Assembly (NCBI GenBank): GCA_937922775.1
Contig: CALAKE010000775.1
Span: 1 to 5,163, forward strand
Reading direction: 5' to 3'
Length of the DNA stretch: 5,163 nt
DNA from: an uncultured bacterium
Lineage (GTDB): Bacteria > Acidobacteriota > UBA890
This document shows, piece by piece, positions 1 to 5,003 of this stretch; the stretch's first letter is position 1; each line of letters opens with the position of its first letter. The translations under genes were made by a program, and so were the position numbers. The notes beneath the pieces are model-generated. The model worked only from the letters and a program-made list of their open reading frames with translations, searched no databases and had not been told where the DNA came from.

Positions 1-248
1 CCCCACGTATCGCCGTTCCATGCGGGCACCATCGACTCAACCGACCCGGGGTTGGGGATGGGGCTTTCACCGCCGGGGCCATGGCAGCCGAAACATCCGA
101 GTCGCTCGGCGACGGCCTTACCACGAACGACGGGAGTCCCCTCGACCTGCTCCTGCCAACTCGATCGCATGAGGAGGAAGCCGATCAGCGCACCCTCCAG
201 GGTCACGGCGATAGCCAGCGCACCGATCAGAATATGACGAGGCTTCAC
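1..248 (-). CDS. Membrane-anchored monoheme cytochrome c, N-terminal part (runs off the left edge)
   Basis: The gene starts with GTG at 246-248 and 82 codons are visible. Residues about 5-27 form one uninterrupted hydrophobic segment (HILIGALAIAVTLEGALIGF and on) after a basic K2-R4. This suits an uncleaved signal anchor that leaves the rest in the periplasm. A heme-c attachment motif CFGCH follows at residues 52-56, preceded by RGKAVAERLG and followed by GPGG, a typical entry to a class I cytochrome c fold. The distal methionine ligand would lie beyond the edge. The start overlaps the stop of the upstream hydrolase gene by 4 bases (GTGA), which suggests translational coupling; a GGGAG lies 14 bases upstream and GAG 9 bases upstream. 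The only in-frame ATG nearby (residue 27) would remove the anchor, so GTG is preferred. The likely role is electron transfer for a periplasmic or membrane oxidoreductase; the partner is not identifiable. Confidence 0.85.
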   Translation of the reverse strand, partial: MKPRHILIGALAIAVTLEGALIGFLLMRSSWQEQVEGTPVVRGKAVAERLGCFGCHGPGGESPIPNPGSVESMVPAWNGDTW

Positions 249-1249
249 TGTGAGAGCTCGCGCTCCCAGGCCTCGAAGGCGACCTGGTAGTAGGAGGGCG
301 AGAACATCGTCCACTCGCCCAAGCTGGAGGGAAGCGAGTATTCCGCGGCGGCCTCACTCGCCGGAGTGCCCTTCTCGAAGGCGTCGCGGGCGGCGCGCCC
401 GATCTCCTCGAGCAAGGCCAGGTACGGCTGCATCTCTTCGGCCGTAGCCAGGCCACCGTGACCGGGTACGTAGAGCGCGCTGGGATCTCCCAACATCGCC
501 CGGCACTGCCGCGTCAGGCGGCTGGGAATGGCGTCCATGTAGTTCGGGAACATCCCATTCCACACCAGGTCGCCGCAGAACACCACGCGCGGATCATCGA
601 CCTCGATCGACAAATCACTCGGCGTGTGGCCGGCACGCGAGTCGATATGAACCGCCCGGCCACCCAGATCTACCCGCTCTTGTGAGCCGGCCGCCGAAAT
701 CATCGTCGCCGAGGCAAACATCTCGGCACCCGGCATCTCACGCTCGCCCCCTTCCAGAGAGGCCGTGAGCAGGTCGCGGGTCTGGTGTGTGGTGTACAGG
801 ACCGGCGGTTCCTTGTGGCGCGCGTAGGCGGACATGCCCCACGAATGATCGGCGTGATAGTGCGTCAACACCAGGTGGGTTGGCGGTCGCCCGGTGAGCT
901 CCTCGGCGGCGGCGATGAGCCAGTCGGCGCCCTCGCCCATGTACTGCGCCTCGATGACCATGACGCCATCCCGCCCCGCAACGATGCCACCGTTCGATAG
1001 GGTCTCACGGCCAGACTGAGGGGTAGAGATCAGCGCCCATACGCCATCGGCAACCTGCTCCAACCGACCGAACGGCTCGCTGGCGACGACGTCGTACTTC
1101 TGGCTGGCCGCAAAGGCGCGGCGAAGGAGAGTTGGACCCGCCGCGAAGGCGGCGAGCAGGTAAGCGCTGCAACTCGAGGCCTGATGAAGAAACGACCGAC
1201 GCGAATAGAGCGGCGAATCCGTGGACGTCTGAATCTTGCCTTTTCTCAT
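245..1249 (-). CDS. Tat-exported metallo-beta-lactamase-fold hydrolase
   Basis: This 334-aa protein belongs to the MBL-fold zinc hydrolase superfamily. Residues 1-48 form a twin-arginine signal: SRRSFLHQ at 16-23 (R17, R18), a hydrophobic stretch to about residue 40, and a likely cleavage near AFAA (45-48). Metal ligands are complete: the HxHxDH motif is H130-Y-H132-A-D134-H135, followed by H208 (AGHTPSD), the bridging D227 (FCGDLVW) and H264 (VPGHG). Such a set normally binds two zinc ions. NGGIVAGRDGVMVIEA (87-101) is the usual strand pair at the start of the fold. Family members include lactamases, glyoxalase II-like thioesterases and SoxH-like exported hydrolases; the substrate cannot be read here. 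The start is supported by GGGAGGG at 1253-1259, four bases before ATG. The gene lies 10 bases after the dehydrogenase stop and overlaps the cytochrome start, so it is the middle gene of an operon. Confidence 0.93.
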   Translation of the reverse strand: MRKGKIQTSTDSPLYSRRSFLHQASSCSAYLLAAFAAGPTLLRRAFAASQKYDVVASEPFGRLEQVADGVWALISTPQSGRETLSNGGIVAGRDGVMVIEAQYMGEGADWLIAAAEELTGRPPTHLVLTHYHADHSWGMSAYARHKEPPVLYTTHQTRDLLTASLEGGEREMPGAEMFASATMISAAGSQERVDLGGRAVHIDSRAGHTPSDLSIEVDDPRVVFCGDLVWNGMFPNYMDAIPSRLTRQCRAMLGDPSALYVPGHGGLATAEEMQPYLALLEEIGRAARDAFEKGTPASEAAAEYSLPSSLGEWTMFSPSYYQVAFEAWERELSQ

Positions 1250-1252
1250 CTA

Positions 1253-1259
1253 CCCTCCC
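1253..1259 (-). promoter_or_regulatory. Ribosome binding site of the MBL-fold hydrolase gene
   Basis: On the minus strand GGGAGGG sits between the acyl-CoA dehydrogenase stop (TAG, 1260-1262) and the hydrolase ATG (1247-1249). The 10-base gap contains nothing else, so the hydrolase must share its transcript with the upstream gene. The site fixes the start of the Tat signal peptide. Confidence 0.75.
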
Positions 1260-3017
1260 CTACTGCGCGCTCACGGCGCCCGTGGGAACCGGACCGGCAA
1301 GCTCCTCGAAGCTCTCCAGGATCGTCTGCTCGCCCGAGGTGATGAGCTCCTTGTTGCGCCGGAAGTCAGGCATCCGCGTGCCCATCCAATAGCGCAAGAT
1401 GGTTTCACGCTCGGGGCTGGCCGCCGCATGATCAGCGAACAAAGCACCGATGATGAGGACAAGCGCCATATCGACCATCTTGCGGGCATAGAGCCGGCGG
1501 TAGTTCTCGTCGGGCTGTTCCTTGACGAAGGCGATCACCTCGTTGATTTCGTCGATGCCGGCGAGGATTTGCTCCGCGTAACCAGCGACTGCATCGGGCC
1601 ACTCGCGATCGAGCATCTGACGAATCAAACGCTCGGCGATGCCCGAGTTCACGGCACCGGCGGCCGGAACGATCTGGAGCTGAGAGGTGCCCTCGTAGAT
1701 GGGGGTGATTCGGGCATCGCGATACAACCTCTCGAGGGGATACTCGCGCATGTAGCCGCTGCCCCCCATCACCGCGATGGCATCATCGGTAACGCGAACG
1801 CTCATTTCGGCGCAGTAGTATTTCGACATCGGCGTCAGCATTCCGGTGATGCGCTTCAGCAGCCGGGAGTCGTTCTTGGTCTTCTTCGCCTCTGCTTCGT
1901 CGGCGAACTCCCCCGCCTCCAGCTTGTGGGTCGCGCTCATGAACAGGTCGACCTGGAAGCTGGAGAAATAGACCAGCGCGCGCGCCGCGAGCAGATCGAC
2001 GCGGGACTCGACGAGCATTTCCATGACAGCCGGAAAGCTGTCGATCGTGGTGCCGAACTGGCAACGCTGGTTGCCATACTCGCGTGCGACACGGTAGGCA
2101 GCCTCGGCAATGCCGCAGGCCTGTGCGGCGACGCCGATGCGGGCGCCATACATCAAGGCCATCACGTACTTCACCAAACCCTGCTGGCGCTCACCGACCA
2201 GTTTCGCGGGAGCATCCGTGAAGGCGAGCTCACAGGTGGGGCTGCCGTGGATTCCCATCTTCTCTTCGATCCGGACGACCTTCACCCACGGACCCGACTC
2301 AACGAGAAAGAGGCTGAGGCCGCGGCCACCTGGCGTATCGCGCTCGCTGCGGGCCAGGACCAGCAATACCTCGCCACAGCCGTTCGTGATGAATCGCTTG
2401 ACACCGTCGAGGCGCCAGGTGCCATCTTCTTGCTCGACCGCTTCGACGTTGGCAGCTTGCAGATCACTGCCCGCCTCGGGCTCCGTCAGCACCATGGCGC
2501 CGGATTTGGCGCCACTCGCCATGTCGTAGAGGTACTCCTGCTTCAGATCCTCGTCGCCGAACTCGCTGATCGTCTCGCCGATGCCCTGCAGCCCATAGAG
2601 ATTCATCAACGAGGCGTCGGCGCGGCTGATCAGATCATTGGTGATCGTAAGGAAGAGATTGGGGCAGTTCAGGCCACCGAACCGATACGGCAGGGTCGTC
2701 CCCATCATGCCGCTCTCGCTGATCAACTCCATGGCCTTCTGGGTGCCAGGGGCATAGCTGACCGTGCCGTCCTCATGCAGCGTGCAGCCGGTCTGGTCGG
2801 TCTCCTCTGCGGTAGGAGCAATTTCTTTCGCGGCGAGCTCGCCGAACTGGGTCAGCATCATCTCGTAGTTGTCGACTGCCTCATCCGCATCCCGAGGAGC
2901 GATGTCAAACTCGCCGGCAAAGCGAAAGTCTTCCTCCACGAGGCTCGCGAGGTGCCGCCAGTCGAAGTGGCGGAAAAGAAACCGGATATCTTCATTGTCG
3001 AGAAAGAAATTCTGCAT
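1260..3017 (-). CDS. Acyl-CoA dehydrogenase family flavoprotein, long form with C-terminal extension
   Basis: This 585-aa protein is predicted to be an FAD enzyme that oxidises an acyl-CoA thioester to the 2,3-enoyl-CoA in the cytoplasm. From N to C terminus it has an N-terminal helical domain (about 45-170), a middle beta domain with the flavin-binding stretch MVLTEPEAGSDL (175-186) and RFITNG (208-213), then the C-terminal helical domain. VMGGSGYMREYPLERLYRD (416-434) precedes ITPIYEGTSQLQ (437-448), where E442 matches the catalytic base of medium- and short-chain enzymes. About 130 residues follow this motif, so it exceeds the usual 380-400 aa and resembles the long DmdC-like and FadE-like groups. 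Start: an upstream ATG at 3147-3149 would add 44 residues without family character, while MQNFFLDNEDIRFLF looks like the normal N terminus of long ACADs; its Shine-Dalgarno is weak (AGG about 9 bases upstream). It is the first gene of the minus-strand operon. The acyl substrate (fatty, aromatic-derived or methylthio) is not determined. Confidence 0.93.
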   Translation of the reverse strand: MQNFFLDNEDIRFLFRHFDWRHLASLVEEDFRFAGEFDIAPRDADEAVDNYEMMLTQFGELAAKEIAPTAEETDQTGCTLHEDGTVSYAPGTQKAMELISESGMMGTTLPYRFGGLNCPNLFLTITNDLISRADASLMNLYGLQGIGETISEFGDEDLKQEYLYDMASGAKSGAMVLTEPEAGSDLQAANVEAVEQEDGTWRLDGVKRFITNGCGEVLLVLARSERDTPGGRGLSLFLVESGPWVKVVRIEEKMGIHGSPTCELAFTDAPAKLVGERQQGLVKYVMALMYGARIGVAAQACGIAEAAYRVAREYGNQRCQFGTTIDSFPAVMEMLVESRVDLLAARALVYFSSFQVDLFMSATHKLEAGEFADEAEAKKTKNDSRLLKRITGMLTPMSKYYCAEMSVRVTDDAIAVMGGSGYMREYPLERLYRDARITPIYEGTSQLQIVPAAGAVNSGIAERLIRQMLDREWPDAVAGYAEQILAGIDEINEVIAFVKEQPDENYRRLYARKMVDMALVLIIGALFADHAAASPERETILRYWMGTRMPDFRRNKELITSGEQTILESFEELAGPVPTGAVSAQ

Positions 3018-3037
3018 GAGTATCAACCTGTGCTTGT

Positions 3038-3066
3038 GGTATGAACGCCAAACCGTACTGGTGCAA
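3038..3066 (-). promoter_or_regulatory. Weak candidate promoter for the acyl-CoA dehydrogenase operon
   Basis: On the minus strand TTGCAC (3061-3066) and CATACC (3038-3043) are separated by 17 bases. Each matches three of six positions of the sigma-70 boxes. The implied start of transcription would lie about 15 bases before the ATG. The match is weak and GC-rich organisms often deviate, so this is only a candidate. Confidence 0.2.
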
Positions 3067-3103
3067 TGACCGCCGATTTGCTCTGGCGCGCCGGGTATGA
3101 ACG
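3038..3103 (+). repeat. 10-base direct repeat GGTATGAACG
   Basis: GGTATGAACG occurs at 3038-3047 and again at 3094-3103, 56 bases apart start to start. Both copies lie just upstream of the dehydrogenase start. They could be a paired regulator site or the trace of a small duplication. The bases next to the copies (CC after the first, AT after the second) do not extend the match, so chance is also possible. Confidence 0.35.
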
Positions 3104-3204
3104 ATGGTCGGCGCCGTATCGAGCTCGATGCCACGGCCGGCTTGAACAACTGGAATATGAAGGATAACTACCTCGGGAACGACGCCGGCCTGGAGCTCCG
3201 CTGA
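3097..3204 (+). pseudogene. Possible 3' remnant of a lost gene, or a 35-aa small ORF
   Basis: The frame reads MNDGRRRIELDATAG, then LNNWNMKDNYLGNDAGLELR and TGA. Third codon positions from about 3130 onward are almost all G or C, as in the neighbouring genes, and the composition looks like the end of a folded protein. In this frame a stop at 3067-3069 cuts it off from anything upstream. A second tiny frame, 3041-3100 (19 aa, starting MNAKPYW), ends in an ATGA overlap with this ATG. There is no good Shine-Dalgarno before 3097, which favours a degraded gene end over a functional small protein. A hairpin follows the stop (3211-3252), as would be expected after a former gene. I do not recognise the family. 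Confidence 0.25.
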
Positions 3205-3210
3205 GGTAGA

Positions 3211-3252
3211 GCCTGGATATTAGCAGCCCTACCGGGCGATATCTGCCAGGGC
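3211..3252 (+). terminator. Imperfect hairpin in the divergent region
   Basis: GATAT (3216-3220) pairs with ATATC (3239-3243), and inside it GCCC (3226-3229) pairs with GGGC (3234-3237) around a TACC loop. CCTGG (3212-3216) can alternatively pair with CCAGG (3246-3250), extending the base of the stem. No T-run follows. It lies seven bases after the stop of the possible gene remnant, so it could be an old terminator. Its partial symmetry would also suit a regulator site between divergent genes. Confidence 0.3.
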
Positions 3253-3315
3253 GGGCACCTGAGATCGCATTCACCCCCGCCTCTCGGCTGTGCTCACGGG
3301 CAACTCCGTGGACCC

Positions 3316-3345
3316 GGGACCGCGACGGGGATCATCTGTTAATCT
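3316..3345 (+). promoter_or_regulatory. Weak candidate promoter for the deiodinase-like gene
   Basis: An extended -10-like element is visible: TG at 3337-3338, one base, then TAATCT (3340-3345), in a locally less GC-rich patch. GGGACC (3316-3321), 18 bases upstream, keeps only the GAC core of a -35 box. The site is 59 bases before the chosen ATG. It is a candidate only. Confidence 0.2.
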
Positions 3346-3393
3346 GGCCGGCGCTTGCCCCACCGGGCTCCGAGTCGGTGCCCGGATGAGCCT

Positions 3394-3400
3394 GGAGAGG
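3394..3400 (+). promoter_or_regulatory. Ribosome binding site deciding the start of the flavoprotein gene
   Basis: GGAGAGG lies six bases (counted from GGAG) before the ATG at 3404. The earlier in-frame candidates, GTG at 3290 and ATG at 3386, have no comparable site. The protein from 3404 also begins at the normal length for the family. Confidence 0.65.
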
Positions 3401-3403
3401 CCG

Positions 3404-4072
3404 ATGAAAGCTCCAAGATTCCTACCGCTGAAGACGTACCGCGAATATCCCATCGAAAAAATGGCGGAGCGCGCCGCCGGCTTCTATGCAGAGATCAAGC
3501 GCAGGCGCACCGTGCGAGACTTCTCCGACCGGCCGGTTCCTCTCGAGGTCATCGAGAACTGCCTGCGAGCCGCCGGCACCGCGCCCAGCGGCGCGAACCT
3601 CCAGCCCTGGCATTTTGTCGTCGTGACGGACCCGGAGGTGAAGCGCAGAATCCGCGAGGCAGCGGAGGAGGAGGAACGTCAGTTCTACTCCGAGAGGGCG
3701 CCGCAGGAATGGCTCGACGTGCTTGCGCCGCTGGGAACCGACGAACACAAACCGTTCCTCGAAGCTGCGCCCCACTTGATAGCGATTTTCTCCCAGAGCT
3801 ACGGTGTTCTGCCCGACGGCAGCCACATGAAGCATTACTACGCGACTGAATCGACCGGCATCGCGACCGGCATTCTCATTACGGCGATTCATCATGCCGG
3901 TCTGGTGTCGCTGACACACACGCCTAGCCCTATGGGCTTTCTCAACGAGCTTCTCGGGCGTCCCGCGAACGAGCGACCGTTTCTACTGCTCGTCGTGGGC
4001 TACCCGGAAGACAATGCGGTTGTCCCGGACATCAGTCGAAAGACGTTGGAGGAGTTTGTTACCTTCAAGTGA
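3404..4072 (+). CDS. Nitroreductase-fold FMN enzyme, iodotyrosine deiodinase-like
   Basis: This 222-aa flavoprotein is the length of bacterial iodotyrosine deiodinase (IYD) homologues. RRRTVRDFSDRPV (33-45) supplies the FMN-phosphate arginines and SGANLQPWHF (62-71) is the family's signature flavin loop. Three residues that bind the amino-acid part of the substrate in animal IYD (human E157, Y161, K182 as I recall) align here with E91 and Y95 (EEERQFYSE) and K116 (EHKPFLEAAP), at a constant offset of 66. T173 (THTPSP) aligns at the same offset with the threonine that contacts flavin N5. The tail LLGRPANERPFLLLVVGYP (183-201) and VPDISRKTLE (207-216) also match. The family reductively removes halogen from mono- or dihalotyrosine through one-electron flavin steps. 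The true substrate here is inferred; a general nitroreductase is the alternative. It is the first gene of a plus-strand pair with an SDR, 89 bases upstream of it. Confidence 0.88.
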   Translation: MKAPRFLPLKTYREYPIEKMAERAAGFYAEIKRRRTVRDFSDRPVPLEVIENCLRAAGTAPSGANLQPWHFVVVTDPEVKRRIREAAEEEERQFYSERAPQEWLDVLAPLGTDEHKPFLEAAPHLIAIFSQSYGVLPDGSHMKHYYATESTGIATGILITAIHHAGLVSLTHTPSPMGFLNELLGRPANERPFLLLVVGYPEDNAVVPDISRKTLEEFVTFK

Positions 4073-4111
4073 CCACTGAGTGGCCTCTGAAGAACACTCA
4101 GGCCTAGTCAC
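4069..4111 (+). terminator. Hairpin at the end of the deiodinase-like gene
   Basis: CTGAGTG (4076-4082) pairs perfectly with CACTCAG (4095-4101) around a 12-base loop. An outer GTGAC (4069-4073) pairs with GTCAC (4107-4111) across an internal loop of 2 and 5 bases. The stem includes the TGA stop (4070-4072). Only a mixed pyrimidine stretch (CGTCTTCT) follows, so a strong intrinsic terminator is not assured. It may attenuate transcription into the SDR gene or protect the 3' end of the upstream message. Confidence 0.45.
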
Positions 4112-4161
4112 GTCTTCTACATCAGCGAGATCAGGAAGGCGGGCGACAGGAGCAGAAGAAC

Positions 4162-4968
4162 ATGAGCGATACGCCGGACACTGGGGAACGGCGCGTGGCC
4201 CTGGTCACGGGTGCGTCGAGCGGTATCGGATACGAGCTTTGCAAGCTATTCGCCACCGATCGCACCGAGCTGGTACTCGTGGCTCGCGATATCGAGCGCC
4301 TTTCGAGAATCGCGGAAGAGTTGAGCACGTCGGCAGGTATCGAGGTCACGACGATGGGCATCGACCTGGCGGACCCGGCGAGCCCAAAGGAGGTGCTGCG
4401 CAGAACTCAGGAGGCCGGCCTCACGGTCGAGTATCTGGTGAACAACGCCGGCTTCGGCAACTTCGGTCTGTTTGTAGACACGGACCCTGAGTCGACCCTG
4501 AAGTTACTGCAGGTCAACATCCATGCGCTCACTCACCTGACGGCGCTGTATCTGCCGGGCATGGTCGAGCGCCGCAGCGGCCACATCATGAACGTCGCAT
4601 CGACAGCAGCCTTCCAGCCGGGACCCCTGATGTCCACCTACTACGCCTCGAAGGCGTTCGTCTTGCACTTCTCCGAGGCCATCGCCGAGGAGCTCGAGGG
4701 CAAGGGTGTCAGCGTCACGGCACTGTGCCCGGGACCGACGGTCACGGAATTTCACCTGCGGGCCAACATGGAAACGTCCGGACTGGTGATCGACCGGAGG
4801 GCGATGACCGCCAAAGCAGTTGCCGAGATCGGGTATCAGGGAATGATGCGAGGCCGCACGCTCGTGATCCCAGGCCTCTCCAACAAGCTTCTGACCCTCG
4901 TCGTGCGCCTCGCGCCACGCAAAATGATCACCCGCTTCGTGCACCGCATGCAGGAAGACAGGGGCTAG
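4162..4968 (+). CDS. Classical short-chain dehydrogenase/reductase
   Basis: This 268-aa protein is an NAD(P)-dependent oxidoreductase with a Rossmann fold. TGASSGIG (16-23) is the dinucleotide-binding loop, NNAG (94-97) the structural motif after strand 4, and N119, S147, Y160 and K164 (YYASK) form the catalytic tetrad. CPGPTVTEF (189-197) matches the cofactor loop. R42 after the second strand (VARDIERL) suggests NADP(H). The C-terminal tail after about 240 (NKLLTLVVRLAPRKMITRFVHRMQ) is hydrophobic and basic, as in the DltE/YqjQ-like group whose substrates are mostly unassigned. AGGAG at 4148-4152, nine bases before ATG, supports the start. It follows the deiodinase-like gene on the same strand, but with a hairpin between them, so shared transcription is likely yet possibly attenuated. 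The last gene end faces a convergent minus-strand gene. Confidence 0.92.
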   Translation: MSDTPDTGERRVALVTGASSGIGYELCKLFATDRTELVLVARDIERLSRIAEELSTSAGIEVTTMGIDLADPASPKEVLRRTQEAGLTVEYLVNNAGFGNFGLFVDTDPESTLKLLQVNIHALTHLTALYLPGMVERRSGHIMNVASTAAFQPGPLMSTYYASKAFVLHFSEAIAEELEGKGVSVTALCPGPTVTEFHLRANMETSGLVIDRRAMTAKAVAEIGYQGMMRGRTLVIPGLSNKLLTLVVRLAPRKMITRFVHRMQEDRG

Positions 4969-5002
4969 CTCAGGCCCACGGTCGATCCAGGCCGGGAGCT
5001 AG
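4965..5002. terminator. Hairpin between convergent genes
   Basis: CTAGCTC (4965-4971) pairs with GAGCTAG (4996-5002). After a 1/2-base internal loop, GGCC (4973-4976) pairs with GGCC (4990-4993), leaving a 13-base loop. The 11 base pairs span the SDR stop codon (TAG, 4966-4968) and end just outside the stop of the minus-strand gene (5004-5006). The position suits a shared, bidirectional terminator, but neither side has a T-run. Confidence 0.45.
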
Positions 5003-5003
5003 G

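Larger units (their letters stand above)
3018..3403. other. Divergent intergenic region between the two operons
   Basis: These 386 bases separate the dehydrogenase start (minus) from the flavoprotein start (plus), so promoters for both directions should lie here. No intact gene is convincing. Seen in it: a 10-base direct repeat (3038-3047 and 3094-3103), a short coding-like frame ending at 3204, an imperfect hairpin at 3211-3252, and one weak promoter-like element for each direction. The stretch 3253-3330 shows nothing clear. The region is unusually long for this otherwise packed window. Confidence 0.7.

Noticed and set aside
52..290. Small plus-strand frames over the left edge
   Set aside because: They oppose the cytochrome c gene, whose membrane anchor and CFGCH motif make the minus strand the coding one.
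1236..3044. A 602-codon open frame on the plus strand, opposite the acyl-CoA dehydrogenase
   Set aside because: It lies antisense to a gene with clear family motifs, its translation has no recognisable domain and is full of histidine, arginine and leucine runs typical of the complement of GC-rich coding DNA. Long antisense frames are common at high GC.
3015..3149. A 44-residue N-terminal extension of the acyl-CoA dehydrogenase from the ATG at 3147-3149
   Set aside because: The added residues are serine- and arginine-rich with no family resemblance, and they would cover the direct repeat and the likely promoter. MQNFFLDNEDIRF looks like the natural start.
3290..3403. A longer flavoprotein starting at the GTG at 3290 or the ATG at 3386
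   Set aside because: Neither has a good ribosome binding site; the ATG at 3404 has GGAGAGG at proper spacing and gives the usual family length.
3422..3919. A 165-codon minus-strand frame inside the flavoprotein gene
   Set aside because: It is fully antisense to a well-supported gene, has no start site of its own and no recognisable motif.
4504..4944. A 146-codon minus-strand frame inside the SDR gene
   Set aside because: It is the antisense shadow of the SDR; the SDR catalytic motifs are all on the plus strand.
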